Shown: piece after piece, positions 17,850 to 25,902 of the stretch
How positions within the stretch are numbered: the first letter of the stretch is position 1
Layout: each line of letters starts with the position of its first letter
Source: JACCVL01 sp963704295
Lineage (GTDB): Bacteria > Actinomycetota > Actinomycetes > Propionibacteriales > Nocardioidaceae
DNA: 64,000 bases
NCBI GenBank assembly: GCA_963704295.1
Contig: OY969884.1
Span: 2,604,001 to 2,668,000, forward strand
Reading direction: 5' to 3'
Notes under the pieces: generated by a model
The model's input: only the letters and a program-made list of their open reading frames with translations
Databases searched by the model: none
Told to the model about the DNA's origin: nothing
Made by a program: the position numbers and the translations under genes

Positions 17850-19099
17850 CGGTGGCCACGGGCTCGCTCACCCGGGCGGCGGCCGAGGCGATGGACGCCG
17901 CCGACCCACTGCGCGACTTCCGCTCCCGCTTCGTCGTCGGCACCGGACCAGGCGACGCGGTCGCCTACCTCGACGGCAACTCGCTCGGCCGGTTGCCCAC
18001 GGCGACCGCCGACCGGCTGCAGCGACTGCTGTCCGAGTGGGGGCAGCGGCTGATCCGCGGCTGGGAGGAGGGGTGGACCACCGCTCCGGTCCGCGTCGGT
18101 GACCTGCTCGGTGAGGCGGTCCTCGGCGCTGCGGCAGGCCAGGTGGTGGTGGCCGAGTCGACGACGGTCTGCCTGTTCAAGGCGCTGTCCGCCGCCGCGG
18201 GGCTGCGCCCGGACCGGTCGGTGCTGGTCGCCGCCGACGACGACTTCCCGACCGACCGGTACATCGTCTCCGCCGTGGCGGAGCAGCGCGGGCTCGACGT
18301 CCGCTGGCTGACACCGCCCTCGGACGGCGGGGTCACCACGGAGATGCTGGCCCGGGTGCTCGACGACGACGTCGCCGCGGTGGCACTCAGCCACGTCGAC
18401 TACCGCAGCGCGTACGTCGCCGACCTGCCTGGCATCACCGCCCAAGCGCACCGCGCCGGTGCGGTGGTGGTTTGGGACCTGTCGCATTCCGGTGGCTCGG
18501 TGCCGGTCGATCTGGACGCGGCGGAGGTCGACCTCGCGGTCGGCTGCACCTACAAGTACCTGAACGCGGGGCCGGGCGCGCCGGCGTACATCTACGCAGC
18601 GCGGCGGCACCACCCCGAGCTGGCGCAGCCGATCCCGGGCTGGTTCGGTGCGGCCGACGTGTTCGCCATGGCGGCCGACTACCGCCCCGCGGCCGGGATC
18701 GAGCGGATGCTGTCGGGGACGCCCTCGGTGCCCGGCCTGCTGGCGGTCGAGGAGGGTGCCCGACTGGTCGGCGAGGCGGGCCTGCACCGGATCCGCGCCA
18801 AGGCGGTCGAGCTGACCGAGCTGGCGGTCGCGCTGGTGGATGCCTGGCTGGTGCCGCTCGGCGTGACGCTGCGGTCCCCGCGCGACCCCGCGGTGCGTGG
18901 TGCGCACCTGGTGCTGCAGCACCCGGACGCGGCACGCTGGTGCGCCGCCCTGATCGCCGCCGGAGTGATCGGGGACTACCGCAACCCCGACCTGTGGCGG
19001 GTCGGGCTGTCGCCCCTGACGACGTCGTACGTGGAGGTGTGGGACGCCATGCAGATCGCCCGCGACCAGCTGGCCGCGATCACGGGGGCCGGTCCGTGA
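17846..19099 (+). CDS. kynU: Kynureninase
   Basis: KynU is a PLP enzyme that cleaves kynurenine (or 3-hydroxykynurenine) into anthranilate (or 3-hydroxyanthranilate) and alanine. The 417-residue protein has AYLDGNSLGRLP at the N-terminus, the Asp of VVVWDLSHSGGSVPVDL, and the PLP lysine in GCTYKYLNAGPGAPA (Lys near residue 237). The C-terminal small domain has RGAHLVLQH and the family end GVIGDYRNPDLWRVGLSPL. Start at GTG 17846 overlaps the kynA stop. Its own stop overlaps dapB, so this catabolic gene is translationally coupled to a lysine biosynthesis gene. Confidence 0.95.
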   Translation: MTVATGSLTRAAAEAMDAADPLRDFRSRFVVGTGPGDAVAYLDGNSLGRLPTATADRLQRLLSEWGQRLIRGWEEGWTTAPVRVGDLLGEAVLGAAAGQVVVAESTTVCLFKALSAAAGLRPDRSVLVAADDDFPTDRYIVSAVAEQRGLDVRWLTPPSDGGVTTEMLARVLDDDVAAVALSHVDYRSAYVADLPGITAQAHRAGAVVVWDLSHSGGSVPVDLDAAEVDLAVGCTYKYLNAGPGAPAYIYAARRHHPELAQPIPGWFGAADVFAMAADYRPAAGIERMLSGTPSVPGLLAVEEGARLVGEAGLHRIRAKAVELTELAVALVDAWLVPLGVTLRSPRDPAVRGAHLVLQHPDAARWCAALIAAGVIGDYRNPDLWRVGLSPLTTSYVEVWDAMQIARDQLAAITGAGP

Positions 19100-19833
19100 A
19101 GGTCGCCGTGCTCGGTGCGTCGGGCCGGCTGGGCGGTGCGATCTGCTCCGCCGTGCAGGCCGCAGACGACCTCGACCTGGCGGCCCGGATCGGCTCGGCC
19201 GACCCGCTGGACCCGGTCGCCGAGGCCGACGTCGCGGTGGACGTGACCCGTCCGGACGCGGTCCTCGACAACGTCCGCTGGTGCGTGCAGCGGGGCGTCC
19301 ACGTCGTCGTGGGCACGTCCGGCTTCGACGCCGACCGGCTGGCCACCGTGCGCGGCTGGGTCGACGCCGCCCCCGGGGTCGGGGTCCTGGTGGCCCCGAA
19401 CTTCTCGATCGGCGCCGTGCTGATGATGCGGCTGGCGGCGCAGGCGGCCGGCCATTTCGAGTCGGTCGAGGTCGTCGAGGCACATCACCCGGACAAGGTG
19501 GACGCGCCGTCTGGCACAGCCCGGCGCACGGCGGAGCTGATCGGCCAGGCGCGGCAGCGGGCCGGGCGGGGTCCGGTGCCCGACGCCACCCGCGCCGACC
19601 CGGACGGCGCCCGCGGTGCGGTGGTGGCAGGCGTGCCCGTGCACGCGCTGCGGATCCGCGGGGTGATGGCCGGCCAGGAGGTGCTGCTCGGCGGGCCGGG
19701 CGAGACGCTGAGCATCCGGCACGACTCGCACGACCGGCAGGCCTACCTGCCCGGCGTGCTCGCCGCCGTCCGTGCCGTGCCGACGCTTCCGGGCCTGACC
19801 GTCGGGCTCGACGCCGTGCTCGGGCTGGACTGA
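19096..19833 (+). CDS. dapB: 4-hydroxy-tetrahydrodipicolinate reductase
   Basis: DapB makes tetrahydrodipicolinate for lysine and peptidoglycan diaminopimelate. The 245-residue protein starts with the nucleotide-binding VAVLGASGRLGGAI, has GTSGF (about 75-79), PNFSIGAVLMMRLA, the catalytic AHHPDKVDAPSGTA (His and Lys, about 133-146), and ends with the usual LTVGLDAVLGLD. GTG 19096 overlaps the kynU stop. dapA, the preceding enzyme of the pathway, lies separately at 28 kb. Confidence 0.95.
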   Translation: MKVAVLGASGRLGGAICSAVQAADDLDLAARIGSADPLDPVAEADVAVDVTRPDAVLDNVRWCVQRGVHVVVGTSGFDADRLATVRGWVDAAPGVGVLVAPNFSIGAVLMMRLAAQAAGHFESVEVVEAHHPDKVDAPSGTARRTAELIGQARQRAGRGPVPDATRADPDGARGAVVAGVPVHALRIRGVMAGQEVLLGGPGETLSIRHDSHDRQAYLPGVLAAVRAVPTLPGLTVGLDAVLGLD

Positions 19834-19850
19834 CCGCTCACGGTCCCGGC

Positions 19851-20150
19851 TCAGAGCAGCCGGACCAGCGCGGCTGCCAGCGCCGCCGCCGCCACCACGA
19901 CCAGGAACGGCGCGCGCAGCAGCAACGCCGCCACGCCGGCGGTCAGCCCGACCAGGCGGGCGTCCGGCACCAGCCGCGAACCCTCGGCCAGCATCTGGAC
20001 GGCGACCAGTGCTGCCAGCAGTGCGACCGGGACCAGGTCCGCCACCCGACGCACCCGGGGCCGGTCCAAGACGCGCTCGGGCACGGACAGGCCGGCCAGC
20101 TTGAGCAGGTAGCAGCCGGCTGCTGTCCCCAGCAGCGCGCCCCACGTCAC
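19851..20150 (-). CDS. azlD: AzlD-type small subunit of a branched-chain amino acid exporter
   Basis: This 99-residue membrane protein has four predicted helices. It is the small partner of AzlC in the LIV-E family of branched-chain amino acid exporters. It contains the family's CYLLKLAGL, then LVPVALLAALVAVQM. GTG 20150 overlaps the azlC stop by 4 bases and is the reason for choosing this start over longer ORF forms. The stop lies 17 bases from the convergent dapB stop. Confidence 0.82.
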   Translation of the reverse strand: MTWGALLGTAAGCYLLKLAGLSVPERVLDRPRVRRVADLVPVALLAALVAVQMLAEGSRLVPDARLVGLTAGVAALLLRAPFLVVVAAAALAAALVRLL

Positions 20151-20863
20151 GACGACCTGCCGGCGGCGTGCTCGGGGCGGCGGGGTGCCCGCCAGCCGAG
20201 CACCAGCGCGATCGACGCGGCGATGAGCACCGGCGTGCCGGGGGTGGTGAGCGGCACCACCGCCAGGGCGAGCAGCGCGCCGGCGCCCGCCGTCAGCCTG
20301 GCCCGCTGGTCCCGCAGCCGCGGCCACAACAGGGCGAGGAACGCCGCCCCCACCGCGGCGTCGAGCCCGTAGTCGCGCGGGTCACCCAGTGCCGTGCCGC
20401 CGACGGCACCCGCCAGGGTGGCGGCATTCCAGCACACGAACACCGCGAGCCCGGTCGACCAGAAGCCGACCCGTGCGAGCACCGGGTCCGGTCGGGTCAC
20501 CGACATCGCGGTCGACTCGTCGATCACCAGATGCGCACCGACCAGGCGGCGCAGGCCGCGCAGCCGGAGCGTCGAGGCCAGCCGGAGCCCGTACAGCGTG
20601 TTCCGGCTGCCGAGCAGGAGCGCGGAGGCGACGCCGGTCAGTGGCGCGCCGCCGGCAGCGACCACGCCGACAAGGGCGAACTGAGAGGCCCCGGTGAACA
20701 CCAGCAGTGACAGCGCGCAGGTCTGCGCGACCGACAGGCCTGCCGTGACGCCCAGCGCGCCGAAGGACACCCCGTACGTCCCGGTCGCGAGGCCGACCCC
20801 GGCCCCGTCGCGGATGACCGCCTGGACCGCCCGTCGGCGCGGGTCGGGGTGCCGGTCGGTCAT
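20147..20863 (-). CDS. azlC: AzlC-type large subunit of a branched-chain amino acid exporter
   Basis: The 238-residue polytopic protein has the AzlC signature GTYGVSFGALGVTAG followed by LLVFTGASQFALVG and LLLGSRNTLYGLRLA. With AzlD it would export valine, leucine or isoleucine analogues across the membrane. The ATG at 20863 overlaps the stop of the DUF2461 gene by 4 bases, so GNAT, DUF2461, azlC and azlD form one minus-strand operon. Confidence 0.88.
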   Translation of the reverse strand: MTDRHPDPRRRAVQAVIRDGAGVGLATGTYGVSFGALGVTAGLSVAQTCALSLLVFTGASQFALVGVVAAGGAPLTGVASALLLGSRNTLYGLRLASTLRLRGLRRLVGAHLVIDESTAMSVTRPDPVLARVGFWSTGLAVFVCWNAATLAGAVGGTALGDPRDYGLDAAVGAAFLALLWPRLRDQRARLTAGAGALLALAVVPLTTPGTPVLIAASIALVLGWRAPRRPEHAAGRSS

Positions 20864-21501
20864 TCGGCCCGGACGTGCGCGCCGAACCACTCGACCAGCG
20901 GCGTCAGCGCCCGCCAGTCCGCGCGCACCCGGTCGGCCAGCTCGGCGGTCTGCACCCAGGCCGGGCTGCCGTAGCCGCGGCCCGCGTGCAGGCTGCGGTG
21001 CCGCAGCAGGTCGATCCGTGGGTGGTCGGGATCGACGCCGCGGGGCCGGGTCTTCAGTCGGTCGCCGTCGACCTCGAAGCCTGCCGTCGCCAGCCGGTCG
21101 ACGAGGCGCTGCAGCGCCGCTCCGCTCGACGGCCGGTCGACCGCCTCCCGGTAGCTCGCCAGCGCGGCGCCCTCGGTGTGGAAGCAGCCGGCGCTGACCC
21201 GGACCCCGCCGGCGTCCACCTGGACGTACCAGCCGCTGGCCGGACCGCGCGCGACGAAGCCGCCCTGGTGCGTCTTGTACGGCGTGGGGTCCTTGCTGTA
21301 GCGCAGGTCGCGCTGCGGTCGGAACGCCTTGCCGGGGCCGAACTCCGGCTCCAGCAGGCCGAGCAGGGCGAGCATGGGGGTGCGGACCGCGTCGAGGTAG
21401 AGCTGCTTGTGCGCGGCCCAGAAGGTCCGGCTGTTGTCGGCTTCCAGGTCGTCGTAGAAGTCCAGCCCCTCGACCGGGAAACCGGTGAAGGCGGCGGTCA
21501 C
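20860..21501 (-). CDS. DUF2461 (TIGR02453) family protein
   Basis: This is a conserved cytoplasmic protein of unknown function. The 213 residues carry the family signatures FYDDLEADNSRTFWAAHK near the start, FRPQRDLRYSKDPTPYKTHQG in the middle and GWYVQVDAGGVRVSAG. I place the start at GTG 21501, which overlaps the GNAT stop; the open frame runs further upstream, but only inside the GNAT gene. The last residues (WFGAHVRAE) end just after the azlC start. Confidence 0.85.
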   Translation of the reverse strand: MTAAFTGFPVEGLDFYDDLEADNSRTFWAAHKQLYLDAVRTPMLALLGLLEPEFGPGKAFRPQRDLRYSKDPTPYKTHQGGFVARGPASGWYVQVDAGGVRVSAGCFHTEGAALASYREAVDRPSSGAALQRLVDRLATAGFEVDGDRLKTRPRGVDPDHPRIDLLRHRSLHAGRGYGSPAWVQTAELADRVRADWRALTPLVEWFGAHVRAE

Positions 21502-22067
21502 GACTCGGTGCCGAGGTCGGTGTGCAGGCGCACCTGCCGCACCGTGACCGAGCCGTCGCCGTGCAGGTCCAGCTCGCGGTGCGCCCCGTCGGGGGCCCAG
21601 CCGGCGGTGGCCAGGAACGCGCGCAGCGCGTCGTCGGTGGCGCGCACCCAGACCCGGGCGGCGGTGAACCGGTCCGCCCGCAGCGTGTCCGCGCACGCCT
21701 GCACGAGGCGTGATCCGTGCCCGGCGCCGCGAGCCGGAGGATCCACCACCAGCTCCATCACCTCCCCGTCGGCCACGGGGTCGGCGTCGGGGTCGGGGCT
21801 GGCTGCGGTGACCGCGTAACCCCGCACGGTGGCCCGCTCCAGGGCCACCAGGACGCGGTTGCGGGCGTCGCCGGGCTTGTCGATCGAGCGCTGCCACTGC
21901 TCGGCGATCGCGTCCTCGTCGAGCCCGGCGAGGACGTCGGTCGGGAGCAGGTCGGCGTAGGACTCCCGCCAGGCGCGGACCTGCACGGCGGCCACGGCCG
22001 CAGCGTCGGCCGGCCAGGCGACCCGGACGCTGACGTCGGCGGTGGGGGAGGCCGGTGCGGAGCTCAC
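21498..22067 (-). CDS. GNAT family N-acetyltransferase
   Basis: The 189-residue protein has the GNAT fold order: VAAVQVRAWRESYADLLP at the N-terminus, VMELVVDPPARGAGHGSRLVQ containing the acetyl-CoA loop (R-G-x-G-H-G, about 115-130), and the FLATAGWAPDG motif near the C-terminus. The acceptor is unknown. GTG 22067 is chosen because CACACT lies 6 nt upstream in the leaderless arrangement; an upstream ATG at 22145 would add 26 residues unlike the family. It is first in an operon with the DUF2461, azlC and azlD genes. Confidence 0.8.
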   Translation of the reverse strand: MSSAPASPTADVSVRVAWPADAAAVAAVQVRAWRESYADLLPTDVLAGLDEDAIAEQWQRSIDKPGDARNRVLVALERATVRGYAVTAASPDPDADPVADGEVMELVVDPPARGAGHGSRLVQACADTLRADRFTAARVWVRATDDALRAFLATAGWAPDGAHRELDLHGDGSVTVRQVRLHTDLGTES

Positions 22068-22073
22068 CGACGC

Positions 22074-22079
22074 AGTGTG
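22074..22079 (-). promoter_or_regulatory. -10 hexamer of the GNAT operon (leaderless)
   Basis: CACACT on the minus strand, 6 nt before GTG 22067. Confidence 0.4.
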
Positions 22080-22149
22080 CCAGCCACCACGGACCGGCCC
22101 GGCGCCGGCGCGGCTCGTGACACCTCGTCGCACCGAGGCGATCAAGGTG

Positions 22150-22155
22150 TAACAT
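22150..22155 (+). promoter_or_regulatory. -10 hexamer of the paa operon (leaderless)
   Basis: TAACAT ends 7 nt before the GTG of paaA at 22163. No ribosome binding site is seen, so the paa mRNA probably begins at the start codon. Confidence 0.55.
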
Positions 22156-22162
22156 CGACGGG

Positions 22163-23176
22163 GTGTACGGCAACGACTTCGGCAGCCCCGAGCTCAGTGG
22201 ACCGGAAGGGTCGGCCCCCGCCGCCGATGACCCGAGCTTCCTCGCCCTGGTGGATCAGGAGGGGCGGGTCGAGCCGCGAGACGCGATGCCGGACGCCTAC
22301 CGGGCCACGCTGATCCGGCAGATCGCCCAGCACGCACACTCCGAGATCATCGGGATGCAGCCCGAGGGCAACTGGATCACCCGGGCGCCGAGCCTGAAGC
22401 GCAAGGCGATCCTGATGGCCAAGGTGCAAGACGAGGCGGGACACGGTCTGTACCTCTACGCCGCCGCCGAAACCCTCGGGGTGGACCGATCCGAGCTGCT
22501 GGACAAGCTGCACTCCGGCCGGCAGAAGTACTCCTCGATCTTCAACTACCCGACCCTCACCTGGGCCGACATGGGGGCGATCGGCTGGTTGGTCGACGGC
22601 GCCGCGATCGTCAACCAGGTGCCGATCACCCGCTGCTCCTACGGCCCGTACGCCCGGGCGATGGTCCGGATCTGCAAAGAGGAGTCCTTCCACCAGCGGC
22701 AGGGCTTCGAGATCCTGCACACGCTCAGCAACGGCACCCCGGCCCAGCACGCGATGGCCCAGGACGCGGTGGACCGCTGGTGGTGGCCGAGCCTGATGAT
22801 GTTCGGCCCGCCCGACGACGAGTCGCCGAACACGGAGCGGTCGATGCGGTGGGGGATCAAGCGGCACAGCAACGACACGCTGCGGCAGCGGTTCGTCGAC
22901 ATGACCGTCCCGCAGGCTGCCGCGCTCGGGCTGACGCTGCCCGACCCGCAGCTGCGCCTGGATGAGGAGACCGGTCACTGGCGTACCGGGCCGATCGACT
23001 TCACCGAGCTGTTCGAGGTGATCAAGGGCAACGGGCCGTGCAACGCCCAGCGGATGGCGCACCGGCGCGGAGCGCACGAGCGCGGTGCGTGGGCGCGCGA
23101 GGCGGCGGCCGCCTACGCCGCCAAGCACGGCAGCCGGCGGCTGCAGCCCCAGGCGTCGCGATCGGGTGCGGCATGA
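22163..23176 (+). CDS. paaA: Phenylacetyl-CoA epoxidase, catalytic subunit PaaA
   Basis: PaaA is the di-iron subunit that epoxidises the ring of phenylacetyl-CoA. The 337-residue protein has the ferritin-like carboxylate/His motifs: HSEIIGMQPEGNW, AKVQDEAGHGLYLY (E-x2-H ligand pair) and CKEESFHQRQGFE (second E-x2-H pair). It ends with the RRGAHERGAWAREAA region seen in family members. paaB follows with a 4-bp overlap. PaaABCE form the monooxygenase complex and PaaD helps assemble its iron site. Confidence 0.96.
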   Translation: MYGNDFGSPELSGPEGSAPAADDPSFLALVDQEGRVEPRDAMPDAYRATLIRQIAQHAHSEIIGMQPEGNWITRAPSLKRKAILMAKVQDEAGHGLYLYAAAETLGVDRSELLDKLHSGRQKYSSIFNYPTLTWADMGAIGWLVDGAAIVNQVPITRCSYGPYARAMVRICKEESFHQRQGFEILHTLSNGTPAQHAMAQDAVDRWWWPSLMMFGPPDDESPNTERSMRWGIKRHSNDTLRQRFVDMTVPQAAALGLTLPDPQLRLDEETGHWRTGPIDFTELFEVIKGNGPCNAQRMAHRRGAHERGAWAREAAAAYAAKHGSRRLQPQASRSGAA

Positions 23177-23463
23177 GCGCGGCCGCGGAGTGGCCGCTGT
23201 GGGAGGTGTTCGTCCGGTCCCGCCGCGGGCTGTCCCACGGCCACGTCGGCAGCCTGCACGCCCCGGATGCCGAGATGGCGCTGCGCAACGCCCGCGATCT
23301 CTACACCCGGCGGCAGGAGGGAGTGTCGATCTGGGTGGTGCCCGCGGACGCGATCAGCGCCAGCAGCCCGGACGAGAAGGATGCCTTCTTCGACCCGGCG
23401 GCGGACAAGGTCTACCGGCACCCGACCTTCTACTCCGTCCCTGACGGGGTGCAGCACCTGTGA
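23173..23463 (+). CDS. paaB: Phenylacetyl-CoA epoxidase subunit PaaB
   Basis: PaaB is a small subunit that bridges PaaAC heterodimers in the epoxidase. The 96 residues match the family throughout: WPLWEVFVRSRRGLSHGHVGSLHA, MALRNARDLYTRRQEGVSIWVV, and the final YRHPTFYSVPDGVQHL. It starts with ATGA overlapping the paaA stop and ends with GTGA overlapping paaC. Confidence 0.95.
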   Translation: MSAAAEWPLWEVFVRSRRGLSHGHVGSLHAPDAEMALRNARDLYTRRQEGVSIWVVPADAISASSPDEKDAFFDPAADKVYRHPTFYSVPDGVQHL

Positions 23464-24246
23464 GCGGCACCGCCCTGGGCACGACGGCCGCCGGCGCGTA
23501 CGCGCTGCGGCTCGGCGACGACGCGCTGGTGCTGGCCCAGCGGATGGGCGAGTGGATCGCGTCGGCGCCGCAGCTGGAGGAGGACGTGGCCCTCGCCAAC
23601 ATCGGGCTGGACCTGCTCGGCCAGGCCCGTGCCCTGCTCAGCTATGCCGGCGAGCTGCTGCCCGGCCCTGACGGGCGGGTGCGCACCGAGGACGACCTGG
23701 CCTATCTGCGCGACGAGCGGGAGTGGACCAACGTGCAGCTGGTCGAGCTCGCCGACGACGGTGACTTCGGTCGCTGCATCGCCAGGCTGCTGGTGTTCTC
23801 GGCCTGGCAGCGCGAGCTCTACGCCGCGCTGACCGCGTCGACCGACCCGACGCTCGCCGCGGTGGCGGCCAAGGCGGTCAAGGAGGTCGACTACCACCGC
23901 GACCACGCCAGCCGGTGGACGCTGCGGCTGGGTGACGGCACCGCCGAGTCGCACGCGCGGATGCAGGCGGCGCTGGAGGCGGTCTGGCCGTATGTCGAGG
24001 AGCTGTTCGAGGCCGACGAGCTGGTCGACGAGCTCGTCGCCGCGGGGGTCGCCGCGGACCCGGCGACGCTGCGCGGCCCGGTGCTGGCGTACCTCGATGG
24101 CGTGCTGCGGCAGGCAACGCTGGTGCTGCCGCAGACGCCGGAGCGGCACACGGGCGGCCGGCGCGGCGATCCACACCGAGCAGCTGGGTTACCTGCTCGC
24201 CGAGCTCCAGCACGTCGCCCGCTCTCACCCGGGGGCGACGTGGTGA
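23460..24246 (+). pseudogene. paaC: Phenylacetyl-CoA epoxidase subunit PaaC, frameshifted near the 3' end
   Basis: PaaC is the structural ferritin-like partner of PaaA. From GTG 23460 the protein follows the family (ALRLGDDALVLAQRMGEW, LANIGLDLLGQARALL, VKEVDYHRDHASRWTLRLGDGT) up to PERHTGG near 24155. The family's C-terminus (IHTEQLGYLLAELQHVARSHPGATW) is then found in the next frame, ending at TGA 24246. That TGA overlaps the GTG of paaD, as expected of the intact operon. One extra base at about 24150-24170 explains this. Without correction the first frame runs on into paaD and gives a false 432-residue PaaC-PaaD fusion. A sequencing indel is more likely than true loss, because the rest is intact. 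Confidence 0.85.
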
Positions 24247-24758
24247 CCGCGACGGACACCCCCGCCCCGACACTGGCCGAGCTGCGGGCCCTCGTCGCTG
24301 CCGTGCCCGACCCCGAGGTGCCGGTGCTCACGATCGACGACCTCGGCGTGCTGCGCGGCGTCGAGACCGACGCCGACGGGCGGGTCGCGGTGACGATCAC
24401 CCCCACCTACTCCGGCTGCCCGGCGATGGACGCGATCGCCGACGACATCCGGGACCGGCTGGCCGCCGTCGGGCACCCGGACGCCGAGGTGCGCCGGGTG
24501 CTCAGCCCGGCCTGGACGACCGACTGGATGAGCGACGCCGGGCGGCGAAAGCTGCTGGCGTACGGGATCGCGCCGCCGACCGGACGCGGGCCGGCCGGGG
24601 CCGGTGGCGGACCGGTGCCGCTGACCCTGTCGGTGCGCTGCCCTCAGTGCGGGTCGCCGGACACCGTCGAGCTGTCCCGATTCGGGTCGACGGCCTGCAA
24701 GGCGCTGTGGCAGTGCCAGGCCTGCCGGGAGCCGTTCGACCGGTTCAAGGACCACTGA
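24243..24758 (+). CDS. paaD: PaaD, iron-sulfur / metal maturation factor of the epoxidase
   Basis: PaaD is a MIP18/DUF59-type assembly factor needed for an active epoxidase. The 171-residue protein has VPDPEVPVLTIDDLGVLR, TPTYSGCPAMDAI with the conserved Cys, WTTDWMSDAGRRKL, and a C-terminal zinc-ribbon-like set of Cys pairs (CPQCGSPDT and CQAC). The GTG at 24243 overlaps the restored paaC stop. paaE starts 2 bases after the stop. Confidence 0.92.
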   Translation: MTATDTPAPTLAELRALVAAVPDPEVPVLTIDDLGVLRGVETDADGRVAVTITPTYSGCPAMDAIADDIRDRLAAVGHPDAEVRRVLSPAWTTDWMSDAGRRKLLAYGIAPPTGRGPAGAGGGPVPLTLSVRCPQCGSPDTVELSRFGSTACKALWQCQACREPFDRFKDH

Positions 24759-24759
24759 G

Positions 24760-25902
24760 GTGGCCACCCGGGCCCGCTTCCACGACCTGGCCGTGGCGGC
24801 GATCGACCCGCTGACCGACGACTCGGTGGCGATCACCTTCGACGTGCCCTCGGACCTCGAGGAGGCCTATGCGCACAGCGCCGGCCAGCACCTGGCGGTG
24901 GTCGCGCCGGAGTTGGCCGACGGCGTCCGCCGGTCCTACTCGATCTGCACCCCGGCCGGCTCCGGCGAGCTGCGGATCGGGGTCAAGCTGCTGCCCGGCG
25001 GCGGCTTCTCCGCGTACGCGGCGAACAAGCTCGCGGTCGGTGACGTGCTGCAGGTGCTCACGCCGGTCGGCCGGTTCGGGCCGCGCAGCCTCGACCCCGA
25101 GGCCGAGCACTCGTACGTGCTGGTGGCGGCCGGCAGCGGTATCACGCCGGTGCTGTCCATCGCCGGCACCGTGCTTGCCGCCGAGCCGAAGAGCCGGGTC
25201 ACGCTCCTGTATGCCAACCGGACCGCGCGCAGCGTGATGTTCGCCGAGGAGGTTGCCGACCTCAAGGACCGCTACCCCGCCCGACTGCAGATCCTGCACC
25301 TGCTCAGCCGCGAGCCGGGCGCCGGTGATCTGCTGTCCGGCCGGCTGGACCGGGACCGGATGGGCCGGCTGCTGGGCACCCTGGTGCCGCCGGGCGGGGT
25401 GCACGGCTGGTTCCTCTGCGGTCCGCACGGCATGGTCACCGAGCTGCATGCCGAGCTGGTCGACCACGGGGTCGACCCGGCCGCCGTGCACACCGAGCTC
25501 TTCCACGCCGACGAGACCCCCCCGGCACCCCGCACCGCTGAGAGTGACGCTTCTGCGGCGACCCGCGGGAGTGGCCCGGCAGACGCGTCACCCTCAGCGG
25601 AGCGGGCGGGAGCGGGCGGACGCGTGGCCGAGGTCGAGGTGCTGCTCGACGGCCGTCGCTCGACCGTACGGGTGCCGGTGGACGGGATTCCGGTGCTGGA
25701 GGCCGCGCTCGCCGTCCGTGCCGACGCGCCGTTCTCGTGCCGGGGCGGGGTGTGCGGGACCTGCCGGGCCAAGGTGGTCGAGGGCAGTGTCCGGATGGAC
25801 CACAGCTACGCGCTGGAGGCAGACGAGATGGCGGACGGGTTCGTGCTCACCTGCCAGTCCCACCCGACCAGCGACCGGGTCGTGCTCGACTACGACGCCT
25901 GA
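24760..25902 (+). CDS. paaE: Phenylacetyl-CoA epoxidase reductase subunit PaaE
   Basis: PaaE passes electrons from NADPH to the di-iron subunit. The 380-residue protein has a ferredoxin-NADP reductase part: FAD-binding RRSYSICTPAG (about 57-67), AAGSGITPVLSI and WFLCGPHGMV. A C-terminal plant-type [2Fe-2S] domain follows, with CRGGVCGTC (Cys at about 327, 332 and 335) and a fourth Cys near 365. The linker between them (about 259-285) is rich in Ala, Ser, Gly and Arg and is encoded by an imperfect palindrome (25535-25600), which seems to be an inserted element. The gene overlaps the convergent ferritin-like gene by 13 bases. Confidence 0.94.
   Translation: MATRARFHDLAVAAIDPLTDDSVAITFDVPSDLEEAYAHSAGQHLAVVAPELADGVRRSYSICTPAGSGELRIGVKLLPGGGFSAYAANKLAVGDVLQVLTPVGRFGPRSLDPEAEHSYVLVAAGSGITPVLSIAGTVLAAEPKSRVTLLYANRTARSVMFAEEVADLKDRYPARLQILHLLSREPGAGDLLSGRLDRDRMGRLLGTLVPPGGVHGWFLCGPHGMVTELHAELVDHGVDPAAVHTELFHADETPPAPRTAESDASAATRGSGPADASPSAERAGAGGRVAEVEVLLDGRRSTVRVPVDGIPVLEAALAVRADAPFSCRGGVCGTCRAKVVEGSVRMDHSYALEADEMADGFVLTCQSHPTSDRVVLDYDA
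25535..25600. repeat. Imperfect palindrome in the PaaE interdomain linker
   Basis: The 22-nt arms at 25535-25556 and 25579-25600 are inverted copies with 20 of 22 positions complementary. The left arm begins CCGCTGAGAGTGACGC. They are separated by 22 nt with a CCCGCGGG centre. The element stays in frame and codes for a low-complexity linker. The arms do not match the palindrome at 10.4/48.9 kb. Confidence 0.75.

Noticed and set aside
23460..24758. A single PaaC-PaaD fusion protein of 432 residues
   Set aside because: The sequence between the two domains does not match either family, while the normal PaaC end and a normal paaC-paaD overlap are present in the next frame.
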